A stretch of DNA of 64,000 bases, from positions 372,001 through 436,000 of the forward strand of contig CP084620.1 of the NCBI GenBank assembly GCA_025917655.1. The letters run 5' to 3'. The DNA is from Chlorella sorokiniana (lineage: Eukaryota; Chlorophyta; Trebouxiophyceae; Chlorellales; Chlorellaceae). Every line of letters starts with the position of its first letter. Position 1 is the stretch's first letter. A program made the position numbers and the translations under genes. Positions 11,201 through 22,928 of the stretch are shown here, piece by piece. Under the pieces are notes generated by a model. That model saw only the letters and a program-made list of their open reading frames with translations, ran no database searches and was not told where the DNA came from.

Positions 11201-14200
11201 CGCTGGAGCCGCCCTCGTCGCCCCCATGTCCTCATCCTCGCTGTCAGGCACAACCTGCACCTTGCACAGCACGCGCAGCTCACGCTTTGCGGCCAGCTGA
11301 TGCTACATCCCCATGGGGCATGCCTAATGCAGGGTCATCCTAGCTGGGCTGGGACGGCGGCAGGGCAGGTGCGTGTGGCGAGCAAGGCAGGCAGCAGCGC
11401 ACCAACTCGGCGTCGGCTGCGTCGGGCATCGCCTCATCCAGCCCAAAGCTGCCCCCCGCTCCTCGATCTTCTCCCTGCGCCGCTTGGGAGATTTATGTTT
11501 TTGAAAGGGGCTTTTCGATTTAAACTGATGCCCGTGAGCGCAGTGCAGGGCTTCCAGGCAGTAGCCACGCTGGCAGCGGAGGCGAAGCAAATGGAGGAGA
11601 AAGAGAAAGCTTCTTCAGGGCGCGACCGGCGCACCTGATAACCTGCAGGCGTCCATCGCAGTCGCCCGCCTTGCGCAGCGCCCTCTTCACCGCCTGAAGG
11701 CAAGGGAAGAGGAAAGCTGCTCAGCGGCATGCAACGGCGCAGGTGCAGCAGGCTGGCGCTCCTGTTGCCCTGCCCTGTGTCCGGCAAGCGCACCAGGCAC
11801 AAGCCGGCCCTGACAGCATCCTGCCCTGCTGGCAGCAGTACAGCTCACCCGCAGCCTGCGATGGTACTGCTGCTCCAGATCAGACTCCAGATCCTTCCTG
11901 GCCATGATCTGGAAACGGGGGGGAAAGGGGACAGGGCAATTTAAGGAAAGAGCCTGTCTTTCAACCCTGCCGAGCAGCGCTGCTCCCTCAACAATAGGTG
12001 TCTAAGTAGCTAAGCTGCAGGTCATCAAGCAGCAGACGGTGCCTGCCGCCTTTCTTCACTTCCACCCCACCCGCTCATCCTCGCACCAACGCCCACCCAC
12101 CCACCTCGTCATCCAGGCGGTTGAAGTCTCAACAGGCGTGTCGGTACGGGCACAGATCTCTTCCACCCCCAGCTCATCCACCACTTCACGCACAGCGATA
12201 GTGTCGGTCTGCAGGCAATGGACACAGAGAGAAAACGGGCGGGGGGGCAGGGGGGGGCGGGGGCCGCACTCATTTGCCAGGATCAGCAGAGAGCGGACAC
12301 CTCAGCACTGGCACAGCGCAAGGGTTGCGGGAAGCGCAGCAAAGCGCAGCGACCCGAAGGTGGCTCCAGCGCTTGCCTTGGTGCACACGAAGCTGATGGC
12401 GCCAAACTGGCCGTCCATCATCATCTGGCGGCGGAACTCGTCGCCCAGCAGGTCCTGAGGGGAGGCGGCTGATGCAGACATCAGAACTCGCACATGGCAA
12501 GGCACTAAGCTGCCTGGCTGCTTGATAAACCACACTCAAACTTTAGCCAGGGAGCAACAAGAAGGCCTGGCCAGCCCAGGAGCGGTGCTGCCACGCTGCC
12601 AGTCAGGCCAGCTGACCCCACTGCCTGACAGCCAGCCACCCAGGCCAGCTACGCAAACAAGCAGCCGGCCGACCTTGGCGGTCTTGCTGTCCACGGCACG
12701 CGTGATGTCGGCAGCCACCCAGATGGCGGCGCACTTCTGCAGGGAGCAAGGAGGGAAGCCAGCAGCCCAGAGCAAGGGAAGCCAGTCAGGCGATGGCGGG
12801 GCACTTGTGCGGGGTGCAGCGAGGGGCGGAGCAGCGGGGGGAAGCTGTCGGCAGGTGAGCAAACGTGCCGACGGAGACAGGTAACCGCGCCCATGCGTCT
12901 TGGTTTGGTGCCACTTGCGCTGAGGTCAGGCTTTGTGCTCTGAGCTGGGCCCACGGCACCGTGTCCCCACCACCCATAAGCCTGGCTTGCCTTGAGGTAC
13001 GTCTCCGCGACACGACCACGCGCAGCGTTAGCGTCCCGCACCCCGGCAGGTCCACCAGCATCGCCCGGTGGCCAGCACGGGCCAGTTGTGGCGGATGCGG
13101 CACACACGCACAAGCGGCCAGGTGGAGATGTCTTCGCGCCTGGGGGGGGCGGGCGGCAGGCGTTTGAGCGCATGCATGCGGCAGCAGAACCTGCCAGACC
13201 CAGACACTCAGCCAGCCGCTTCTCACGCAACGAAGCTCCCTCTCACACACATGTACCGCCCCCCCCACCCCCCACCCCCACCCCCACCCCACACACACAC
13301 GCTTCCACCCACCCACCAGCCCACCTCACAACTCCCTCAACCACCACCACAACAAACACAAACCATCCACCCACACGAATCCAACCCACCAACCTCTTGT
13401 TGGAATCCACGTACAGCCCGATCTGCTTGCGGAATGCCTTCCCGCTGTGCTCACACACACGCACCGTCTGGCCCAGGTGCCTGCTGGGCGGGGCGTGGGG
13501 ATCGCAGGGAGGCGGTAGGCGGGGGGGGAAGGGGGCGCGGTCAGTCAACAGGGGTTGAGGTCAGTGCCAGGCGCCTGCTGAGGTGTGGCTCAGGGGCGCA
13601 GCATGGCAGCAACTTGGGCGTTTGAGCCGGGTCAGCGCCCAGAAGCGGGAAACAAGAGCGCGCGTTTCTCCTCGCCTGGTGGCGTCGCTGCGGGCCTCCA
13701 GCAGCGCTTCCAGGGTGAGCCCGCGGCGACGCAGCAGGCCCTTTCCCAACACAGACTCCAGCACAGCCTGCATGGAAGAGCGGCGGCATGCAAGCGGTGG
13801 AAGGACTGCGTACGGCAGGCTGCTGGGGACAACCAGGCAGGTGGAGGCGGTGGCAGAGGGAGGAGGAGGGGGCGGCTGAGGAGGGCAGGCTACTGGCAGG
13901 TGGGACAGCCAGATGCGGCAGGCGCGTGCGGCGGCCCAGGCAGCTGCACGCAACGCAGGGAAACAGACGCAGCTGCGCTGTGGCCGCCGCCTGCGCGGCT
14001 CCGTGCATGGAGCGGGCGTCGGGGTTGCGGTCGCCGCGCGTGATTTGCGGCTCCCCGCCTTCATCCAGCAGGTCGTGCCACAGGCCTTCCACCTGCCGAG
14101 CCCACTCCTCCTGCACCAGCCATTGGAAGCACAAACAAACGCAAACGATCTGGCAACGATTTGAAACACACAAGGAGGACAAGGGGAGGGCGGCCATGAA

Positions 14201-17000
14201 AGCCAAGCGCACAGCCAGCCACCCAAGGCAGCAGCGCAGAAGGCAGCAGGTCGGCATGTGCGCCTGCTGCAGCCTCTTGATGCCGTGCAGTGCGCTCAGA
14301 AGCAGCAGCAGCAGCGGCAGCAACGCGCTCACCTCCGTCATGAACTCGATTTCGGCGGTGTAGGCCGAGCCGGGAGCGTACGACACCTGGAACGCGCGAG
14401 CAGGCGGCGGAGAACGGGGGTGAGCCAGGCACGAGGGGAGCTGGGCAGGCACACCACCCGCCCGTGTTGCGAATCGGTGCGAGCGCCTTCACAGCTCCCC
14501 CGCACAGCGCAGCGCAGCGCACCCGCAACGGTTCCTGGCAGCCACCTCGCTGCCCGTCTCCCTCACCTCCACCACGCATGCGGTGCAGGCGCGCATGCCG
14601 TTCTGGGGCAGCACCTCCTCTTCACCCAGCAGCGCGTTCAGCATGGAGGACTTGCCCGCCCCCGTGTCGCCCACCACACCGATCACCACCGGCCGCATCT
14701 CCCTGAAGGGGGTGCAGAGAGAGGGGCCACGCGCATGAGTGGGGAGCCGGCGGCAAGGGGCTGCTCAAAAGCCGGAGGCTGGCCCCGCGGCCACCCCAGC
14801 CGCATGAGCACGGAGGCGGCAGAGGCAGAAGAGGTGGTGGGCGGAAGCGGGGCGCAGTAAAACGAGGCAACGAGGCGACGCACGTGCGCTGCCGCATCGC
14901 CTCCAGGTCCTTGAGCCACGCCTGCGCGCGCTGCGGGGTGGCCAGCCTGCTGCTGGCGCCGCCCTCCTCGTCAAAAAGCACCGCCTGCGTCTCCCGGAGC
15001 AGCTCGCCGCACTTCCGCACCGTCTCCCCCACCGTGTCCGCCGCGACAGCCGCAGCGCCGGGCTTGGCGGCCCTGCCATTCCGCCTGGGCCCAGCGTCGG
15101 GGAAGCTGGCCGGCGCCGCAGCGGAGCCGGGCACGCGCGCAGCATCAACAACGGGGGCTGGCTGGCGACCCTGGGCAGCACCAATGTGCTGGGGCTCGGC
15201 GATGGGCTCTTGCGCGAGCGGCTGCTCAACGACGGCTGTGGGGCCCGCAAGACCGGTGCCGCCCTCAACAGCGCGCTCCTCCGCGGTCCCCTGCTCTTTG
15301 TCAGCGGTCTGCTCCTGTTCCAGCTCCCCTTCCGCCTCTTCAAACTCCCCTGCAAGGTCCAACGCCTGGGTCGGCGGGAGGGCGAGAGCAGCAGACAGCC
15401 GGCGCCGCTGCTGCACGCCCTGACTGGGGTCGCTGCCGCCGCTTGCGCCGCCCGAAACAGCTGCCGTGCCAGCAGGGAGGGCCGCCGCCGCAGCCGCCGC
15501 CGCTCCGCCCGCCGCTTGGACCGCCGGCCCCTTTGAACCGACGGCAGGGCTCGCAGCTGCCAGCTCAAAAGGATCCAGCAGCTGCGTTTCAGCGTACAGC
15601 ATGGCGTGACGTGCTGGGGACTCCAGCTTTCCCTGCTGCTGCTGCTCTTGCTGCCCGGTGCCATCTCCGCTGGCGCCTGCCACCTCAGCAGCTGCATCCG
15701 CCATGTCAGCACCGTCTGCTGCAACCTCCACGTCGGCAGCGGCCGGCACGGGGACTCCAGCAGAGCTGACCCCCACCAGCTTTTGCCGCTTGAAGCTCAC
15801 AGGGCCGCCTTCCTGCTCCGCTGCAAGCTGGCTGGCTCCCGCGGAAGCCGCCGCCTCGTCAGCGCTGGCGCCATCTGCCACGCGCTTGGCTTGGCCTGGA
15901 GACCTGCCGGTGGAGGCAGGCAGGCCAGCCGTGGCGGCCTGCAGCGCCCGCGGAACAGGCGGGGTGGCCATGTCATCGCGGCTGCCCGCCCCGCCCGCTG
16001 AAGTTCTCAGCCCGGTGGTGGGCAGCAGCATGCGTGCGCCAGTCAGCGCCGCTGGGGTGGCGTCCACCGCCACGCGCTGCATGGCAGGCCGGTTGCGCGT
16101 GGTCAGGCCAACGTCAACAAGCCGGGTGCGGGGTAGAACTGCGGGGTGAAGCGACGCTGCGCACGTTTTGGCCAGCACACGGCAGGCCATCAAGCAAGCG
16201 AGCACCCACCTGGGCGAGTGGCGGCGTCTTGAAGGCCGACACGATATAGGCCCAATCTCCCGCCCTGCCGTGCTGCTCGTCGAGCGGCAACACCTCCAAG
16301 CGTGACCCCACGCCTGCAGCAACGCGACGGGATGGCGGCGGGAGCATGCCGTGGGCTTGGGGAGGCGGCAGGCGGGCTGATGGCATGCAGCGCTGTGTTA
16401 AGGTAGGGCTGCACGGTCTTGCGGCCGTGCAGCACAGCATGTGTCAGCCAGCCAGCCAGCCAGCACAGCCAGCAGCACGCGTGTGTCAGCAGGGCACTCT
16501 TGGAGGCCAGCAAGACAGAGCGCACCCGCTCTCCCCCTCTCCCCCCACCAATGTCGCTCAGCGTATCGCCGATCTCCAGTGTGTCCTTGGCACCTCCTCG
16601 TCTGTGCACTGCGGGACGCAAGCGCAGGAGCAAGAGCATTGACGAGCTTGCAGTCAGCCAGCGGCGCGGTGGCTCGGTATGCCCACCATGCACCGCCCAC
16701 AGCTTGCCTCACCTCTGAGGCAGGCATCTTCGGTCAGCCAAGTCAAAGCAAGAAGGCCAGGGCCCGCAGACTCTATCTGCAACATCAGAAGAAGCACACG
16801 GGGATCAGGGCTGCTAATGCACGAGATCGGGACCTTGCTGTCATTTGAATGCAACACAGGTGCCACCAACGCCGGCCGCCGCTCACCAGAGCTGCCTCGG
16901 CTTTAGCATCCCACGGCAGGCTCAGCTCCCCAACCACCGTCAGATCCACCACCGAGAGCTCCTTGCGCCTGGGCCCGCTCGGTATGAGCCGCAGGGCCAT
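5208..17000 (-). CDS. SLIP-GC-like nuclear dynamin-family GTPase
   Basis: Gene of about 25 or more exons, read from ATG at 17000 down to TGA at 5208. G1 is GVVGDTGAGKSSMLNALLGE (near 14690-14620), followed by LPQNGMRACTACVVEV holding the G2 threonine. G3 is MLVDLPG (near 13060) followed by VRDANAARGRVAETYLK. G4 is TKTD, assembled across a GC-AG intron (12376-12209). Downstream come VYCISARDAQ and EVPALREHVHDIARR, then long helical exons. This order fits the SLIP-GC (NUGGC) branch of dynamin-like GTPases, which is nuclear in vertebrates. The N-terminus (MALRLIPSGPRRKELSVVDL) starts a beta-rich region I do not recognise, followed by a long disordered exon. The C-terminus is very acidic, Ala-rich and ends IKPEPSL...DFVVDLTAD, a SUMO-site plus SIM-like tail. 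The VRDANAARG frame is offset by one base from MLVDLPG at a C run (13041-13044). Confidence 0.85.
7752..7812 (+). repeat. G-run / GGGT tract in an intron
   Basis: About 60 bp of GGGT repeats passing into two G runs of 12 or more. It lies in an intron of the minus-strand GTPase gene, so the transcript is C-rich here. The plus strand could form a G-quadruplex. Confidence 0.9.
10165..10234 (+). repeat. C run followed by CA microsatellite
   Basis: C-rich tract passing into (CA)n with AAACACACA variants, in an intron of the minus-strand GTPase gene. Confidence 0.9.
12209..12376 (-). other. GC-AG intron splitting the G4 motif
   Basis: On the minus strand the exon ends ...SFVCTK and the intron begins GCAAGC. 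The next exon starts at 12208 with TDTIAVREVVDELG. Joining them gives TKTD, the expected G4 motif of a GTPase. No GT donor nearby gives that motif. Confidence 0.7.
13258..13318 (+). repeat. C / CA low-complexity tract
   Basis: C runs broken by single A, followed by (CA)n and CCAC repeats, within an intron of the minus-strand GTPase gene. Confidence 0.85.
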
Positions 17001-17594
17001 GCTCCAAAGTCAAACTTTTGAGCTCGCGGGCAGGTGCAACACGCTCCTAGTCTCGCTTGTTGGTCGTAGTGGATGGCAAATAACAGCCAATATCCGGCAC
17101 AGCCGCAGCCTCAGCAGCAAAAAGCAACCCTGCTACAGGGCTTCGTTTGGGCGCGATCGGGGCAAATGATTGAGGTCCTCGATTGACCTTAACTTGGGAT
17201 GGGTCAGATAAATGCACGGAGAAACTGGGGAACTTGATTTTGGCTTGCTGTGTGCCACCGGAATTGATGGATTGCCTTGCTGTCCCTGAAAGTCGATGGA
17301 AAGATAATTTGCGGCTTGTACAGCTGCTTTACACCGAAACAAGGGCGAGCAGCGGGCGACAGGGCGCCAGCGCGACATCGTGCCAGCGGGGACTCAGCCT
17401 TGTGTGTTCCTGATGGGGCCGCTCTGCAATTGTCTACTTCAATAGACACTTCAAAGCATCCCTGTATTCCCAGATCCCTTTACAGGCACGGTTGCCTCGG
17501 CCGTGCCCCGCGTCGGTCCGTTCGCAAGCCCTGCGACCCTTTTCGGCCCCACCTTCGATCTATAGAGTTCCTTAAGCTCAACTCGGGCACCGCC
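17001..17594. promoter_or_regulatory. Divergent promoter region, GTPase / VPS23
   Basis: 594 bp between two divergent start codons, less GC-rich than the flanking coding DNA. It must contain both 5' UTRs and both promoters. I see no clear TATA box at a fixed distance and no strong motif. Assigned by position only. Confidence 0.6.
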
Positions 17595-20087
17595 ATGTCT
17601 CCTGCCCAGGAGCCTGCGGTCGCCGCAGCCCTGGAAGGGCCCGCTTGCCCTTACGCCGAGCCCTTCAAGGGCGTGATCAGGCAGCAGATACAGGAGCTGG
17701 TTCAGGTGGGAGCAGCCTGGCCTGACTGGGCCGCTGCTGGGTGCCCCAGCTCGCACCCGCCGCCTGACGCCCTCCCCGCTGCCTGCAGGCCATGCCGCAG
17801 CTGCGCGTCAAGGGCTCCACGTACACTCACGTGGACGGCAGGTGCGAGGCTGCATGCACGGCAGCCGGCAGCCCAGCTCGCCGCGCTGCCTGGGGCCCGC
17901 CGCAGTTGGTGTTTTCTTTTGATGACGTCGCTCTGCGGCTGCGCCCTCTCGTGCCCTGTGCCCACAGCTCCGCGGAGCTGCTGCTGGCGGCCGGCACCAT
18001 CCCCATGTACTACGGCGGTCAGCGGTACAACATCCCCGTCGAGTTCTGGCTGCCCGAGCGCTTCCCGCTGGCGGCGCCCATCTGCTACGTGAAGCCCACC
18101 CCCGACATGATGATCTGGCCCAACCACGCCTTTGTGGACAGCTCCGGTGAGCGGCCTGCGCCTCCATCAGATCGCCCGAGTCGTGGCTGCATTTCAGTTA
18201 TCTGGACCACAGCGGGGCAGCTCCGTTGAGCGGCCTGCGCCTCCATCAGATCGCCCGAGTTGTGGCTGCGTTTCAGTGCCGGCCCACAGCGGAGACGTGG
18301 CGGGCGGGAGTGCCGTCTGTCGATGTGTGTCGCCGTCCCAGTGAGCGGTGCTGTGTCCCCTTGGCACATCGAGAAGCGGCGCTTTTCGCCCCCCGCCGCC
18401 CGGCTGCCGCTCCCGTGCGCTTTGCAGGCACCGTGCTGGCTCCCTACCTGCTGCACTGGCAGCACCCGCTGTCGAACCTGCTGGATCTGGCCCAGGACCT
18501 CTCCATGCTGTTTGGCAGCAACCCGCCGCTCTACGCCAGGCCCAAGGGGCAGCCACCCCCGCCGCCGCAGGCGGGCTACCCGCCCCCGCAGGCTGCGTAC
18601 CCGCCGCCGCAAGCGGCCTACCCGCCGCCGCAAGCGGCCTACCCGCCGCCGCTGCCGCTCTTCACGCCGCCGCCGCCCAGCCCCCTGAGACGCCGCAGCA
18701 GGGGGCGGGGCGCAGCCGCCGCCGCGGCCCGACAACCCGGCGCCCAAGCTGCGCGAGGCGTTCCGCGGCGCCGCGGCGGCGCAGCTCACGGCCCGCCTGC
18801 GGGACTCGCTGGCGTCCCTGTCCAAGGCGGCCGAGTCCAGGGCGGATGAGCAGGTCAGCCTGCGGCTGCTGCTGCAGCACCGGCAGGAGCAGCTGCGGGA
18901 GGAGGTGGTGGCGCTGGAGGCGAGCCGGGTGGCCCTGGAGCGAGTCAGCCAGGACCTCGCCTCGCATGGCCAGGAGCTGGACAGGCACGCAGGAGGGATG
19001 TATGGGGGCGCGGTTTCCATGGGGGCTTCATTGGGGTGGGGTGGAGGGTGCGGGCTTGCACCCAACCGCCCTTCCGCCTGTGCACGAGACCCGGCCGCCT
19101 TCGCTGCTGGCGCACCCCTCGCTTGCTTGGCTCGGCCGCGTGTCGTCCACATTCCGACTCGCGTTGCTCGCAGGTGGCTGGTGGAGCATGAGGCCAAGGC
19201 GCGGGCGGTGGAGGACCCTGCTGGCGGCGACGCCGACGGCTTGGTCGCCGGTGGGCTGCCCTGCCGCCGCCGCCGCCGCTGCATCGCTGGCGAGACCGTG
19301 CCGCTGGGCTTCTGGCCCTGGCTGCATGCGTGGCACCCTGCATCACTGCCCATCCTTTCAACGGCAAACACGGCTGACGCATGGTGCGTTGTCCATGCTT
19401 CCACCCAGTGACTGACCCCTTCTCTGCCCCCTCCCCACCGCCACCTCCCCATCAGCCGCGGATGAGCTGTCACGGCAGGCGTTGGAGGTGCAGGCGGCTG
19501 ATCTGGCGGTGGAGGACGCTCTGTATGCCCTGGACAAGGCGCTGGCGGGGGCGGGGGCGGGGCTCTCCGCGGATGAGTACCTCAAGCAGGTGGGTGCTGA
19601 GTTGACAGGGCACCGGTTGTGTAGAGCGGGCTCCAGAATGGCTGAGCGCGGTGCTGGCGGCGTGGTCTGGCCACTGCTTACCAACGCAGCACCTGTCTGG
19701 TGATGAGCCTGTGTCAACCTGTGCACTGCGTTTCTGATTGGTCGGTGGGGCCGTGCGGGTTGTGTGGCGCAGGTGCGGGCAGCAGGCCTGCGCCAGTTTG
19801 CGCTGCGCGTGCTGGGCTCCAAGCTGGCGGCACAGCAGGAGCAGCAGCGGCGCCAGCAGGCAGCGACGGCGGCCCACGCAGGGGAGGGGCCGGCGGCGCC
19901 GTGGGCGGCGCGCGGGCCCCCGCGGCGCTGCCTGTTGTCCTGCCGCAGGGCGACAGCTGGTCTAGCGGCGGCGTGGCGCGGTCGGCAGGCGACGTGGGGA
20001 TGCAGCGCCCCCCAGCCCTGGGCGCCGTCGTGTAGCCTGTCTGCAGCTTTCAAGCGTGCCACGCTGTTGACCCTGCCGCCCTTGTAA
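17595..20087 (+). CDS. VPS23: ESCRT-I subunit VPS23 / ELC (Tsg101 homologue)
   Basis: Exons at 17595-17705, 17789-17841, 17968-18146, 18428-18984, 19174-19250, 19456-19589 and 19773-20087. Exons 1-4 encode a UEV domain (MPQLRVKGSTYTH, GTIPMYYGGQRYNIPVEFWL, YVKPTPDMMIWPNHAFVDSS, LAPYLLHWQHPLSNLLDLAQ), the catalytically dead E2 fold that binds ubiquitin on endosomal cargo. A Pro-rich linker with AAYPPPQ repeats follows, then a coiled coil (LREEVVALEASRVALERVSQ), and a steadiness box (VEDALYALDKAL, DEYLKQVRAAGLRQFALRVL) that joins VPS28 and VPS37. The order and motifs match the family. Intron 4 is GC-AG. The UEV and coiled-coil frames are offset by one base in the linker (about 18660-18690), from a tiny intron or an indel. 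The last exon after KLAAQQEQQ is low-complexity, so the stop is less certain. Confidence 0.94.
18139..18296 (+). repeat. 79-bp tandem duplication over a splice donor
   Basis: Two adjacent copies, starting at 18139 and 18218, share about 60 near-identical bases beginning CAGCTCCG and ending in GTGGCTGC-TTTCAGT, then a looser match to CCACAGCGG. The first copy carries the real donor of VPS23 exon 3 (CCG|GTGAGC at 18146/18147). In the second copy the same spot reads CCGTTGAGC. Confidence 0.9.
18561..18655 (+). repeat. 21-nt repeat encoding AAYPPPQ
   Basis: About four units of a 7-residue Pro-rich repeat in the VPS23 linker. It contains no PPxY or PTAP-type late-domain motif. Confidence 0.85.
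18985..19173 (+). other. GC-AG intron in VPS23
   Basis: The exon ends GAGCTGGACAG and the intron starts GCACGC. The next exon begins GTGGCTGGTG, which restores the frame as ...QELDRWLVEHEAKA. No in-frame GT donor fits better. Confidence 0.7.
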
Positions 20088-20352
20088 GCACACCTCAGTG
20101 GCGATGCCCCCTGCTGCAAAGCGTGCGCAGCGCTGGCGGCGCTGCAGATGAGACAGCATGCACATTCACCATGCCGGAGTTCAGGCGGTGCATTGTCGAT
20201 CGTTAGCTTTTGTATGGTTTTTCGAGCTGCACGGCAACCATCCCGCTGCCCCCGACGGCGCACGCATCTATTCCGTCGGTGTTACAAAACTTCATACGAA
20301 ACCATAGAGCCTTTGAAGCTACTTCGATGATGTTTTGAAAACTGCTTGCGTC
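20088..20352. promoter_or_regulatory. Intergenic region, VPS23 to deubiquitinase A
   Basis: 265 bp. A TGTAA poly(A)-type signal at 20083-20087 overlaps the VPS23 stop. The last 140 bp before the ATG are clearly AT-richer than the genes and must contain the promoter of copy A. No firm core element seen. Confidence 0.55.
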
Positions 20353-22896
20353 ATGGCCGGCGGTGGGAAGAAGAAGAGCGGCAAGAGCAGCAAATCGGAG
20401 GCCAAGAAGGTGCTTGCGCTGCAGGGATCCTTCTTTGTGCAATGTGGTATCGAATGCACGTGATGCTGGGGAGTACAAGCGGCGCAGGGATGCTTGCACG
20501 GTATTTGCCGTCTGGCGCCGCTGCCGCCAAACCGCTCTATCATGCGCATGATGGTTATTCACCGTTCTGTCCGCCCCTCAGAACGGAAACACTCAGAACG
20601 AAGCAATCCTCGCCGAAGCAATCATCGCCGAAGCTGCCCGCCGAGCACAGCTGGTGGGCGCACTGGCCTTTCTGTTTAGCCTGGCTGGGGTTGGTGCGGC
20701 GCCTTGGTTGCGTTGCCTAGCTGCCACACAGCATCACGAGTGAGCATCGCTAAGCTCGTGCTGCCCCACAACCGCAGTTCAAGCGCTACCTGCGCCATCG
20801 GCTGCAGCACGCCAGAAGCGAATCAGGCAGCAGCAGCGGCAGCCCGGCCCCTAGCTGCCTCTGGCGCGGCAGCTGGGTGGGCGCGGTGAGCGACGGTGCC
20901 CCCGCGCTGTGCCTGCTCGCCCCAGACTGCCTGGTACCTGTGGCGGAGCTCCCCGATGCAATCCGCAAGGCTGGCAAGGCGGGGTATCTGCGCGGCGGCC
21001 TGGTGAGAGCCGCCTCTACACGCTTCTTCCTCACCCCTGGCAGTCGGCGCCTGCTGGTCACTGACCTGAGTGCTGAGCTTACGCGCCTGCGTCGCCGTCT
21101 GAACAGCCGGCACGCTTGCACCGCTGCTGCGCAGGAGAAGCGCCTTGCTGAGGTGGCAGCCGCCCTCCTTGAAAAGGGGCCGCTGCTGTACCAGTCGCCC
21201 GCAATCGTGCTGGGCAGCCAGCTCGGCAGCGGCCATGGCGCCGCCAACTTGACGGGTGAGGCCCTCATTCCCAGGCAGCGCCCCCGCAGTGCTCCGCCGG
21301 GGCCTGCGTCGACGGGCATGCAGCCTCTTGCGCTGGTGCGGCCCCGGTGCCGTTGCCAGCTGGGGGAATGATGGTGGGGGCGGGGGCCGCCTGCGGAGCC
21401 CACATCTGCAGTGCCTGCAGCCTGAGCTGGGCCGCCCCAGCGCCCACCCCGCTGCCCCGATCGTATGGTTGTTGCCCCCTGCAGCTGCGCACGAGTTCGA
21501 TGCGGCCATGCAGGACCACTTCAAACCAGCTGCTGTGTTGAGCCGGGTGGGTGCTGAGCGGGGACGCTGGCGCCGCTGTGATGGCTGGATGGCCGGTTGG
21601 TGGGGCTACTGCGGGCCGCAGCGTGCATGCCGCCGCCGCACGCCGCCCTGCCCTGTCATTCGACAGACGTGGCCCCAGCGCTGGTTGGGGAGTGGCTCTG
21701 AGACCGCGGCGGCAGCCGCTCACCCATCTGCTCAGCGCCAGCGCCGCGGCAATGGAAATAGTCGGTGCACGCACCTTCCCTCCGCCTTCTTTCTGCCCGC
21801 ACCCCACCTGTTGCATAACTTTGTCAAGCTGCCCCTTTCCCCCACCGCAGGTCACCAGGGCTGCTGCTCGCGACGTGTTTGCCGCTTTACTGCACCAGAC
21901 TCTCGAGCTCGCCGGCGTCAACGGACGGATGGCCATGGCAAGGGGGGACTCCTCGGGGCTCCTTCTGTTCTGCCCTGCTCTCTTGGTGGTCAGGATGAAG
22001 CAGGCACTGCCTAGTTTGCGCTGCCGTGCCTGACTGCAAACTTGCTTCCCCCACCCCCTCCCCTGCCGCGCCCCTCTGCAGAACGGGCTATCCGGCTACA
22101 GCCATGACACCACGGGGTGGTGCGGCTGGTCCACGCCATACTGGGCGAGCTGCGCGCCGGCGCCGGCGACGACGTGCTGCCAGGCGACGTTCCCGCGCTG
22201 GTCAGCCTGGCGATGGACCTCGTTCGCCGGCTGGCTGAGCTGCCCTCCGCGGAGCAGGGCCCTGCAGAGGCCGCGCTGGGCCAGGTGGAGCAGCTGCTGC
22301 AGGCGCCGCAGCGGCGGGTGAAGCTGAGGTGGCCCCAGGCCTTGGAGCAGCCGTTTGGCGCTCTGGCCTCCAGTGTGGCGGCGATGCAGGATGCAGGCAA
22401 CCGTGCGGGTGGGTGTGGGGTGGGGCGGGGCTGCGTGCGCCTGTGATGGGTGGAGGTGAGGGTGGTGGAGCTGCGGCGGCGATGTCTGTTGAGGCGCTCT
22501 CCTGCGAATCCGCTGCAAGCGTGTGCAATACCCCGCGTGATGTCAGTAACGCACGAGGCTGGCGGGCGGCTGCAAGCAACGGCGGCCGCCGCACCCCCGC
22601 GCCATGCCCCCTGTGGCTTCCACCTTGCTGCGCCTGCTGTGCCTGCGCAGAGCTGCACGTGGATGGCATGGCGCCCGGCGCCTACCCCGCCCGCCTGTCC
22701 CTGTACAAGCTCTTGTCGTCGTGCGACGTCGAGGCACGCAGCTGCTTGCCAGCCCGGCTTGGCTGCGCCGTCCGTTGCGCGGCTGCGCTTCATGCCACGT
22801 CAAGCGCAGGCGTGCTGCCGGCCTCGGCAGCCAGCTTTGCGACAGCTCGGCACGCATCACGGCATTCCCTGTCTTGTGGCCCCCTGCCCGACTGTA

Positions 22897-22928
<32 letters not shown>

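Noticed and set aside
16210-17000. Possible FHA domain at the start of the GTPase (GDTLSDI and a short beta-rich stretch)
   Set aside because: The expected SRxHA and Asn-Gly core of FHA domains is not present; only general length and beta content agree.
18561-18655. PPxY or PTAP-like late-domain motif in the VPS23 linker
   Set aside because: The repeat is AAYPPPQ; neither motif occurs.
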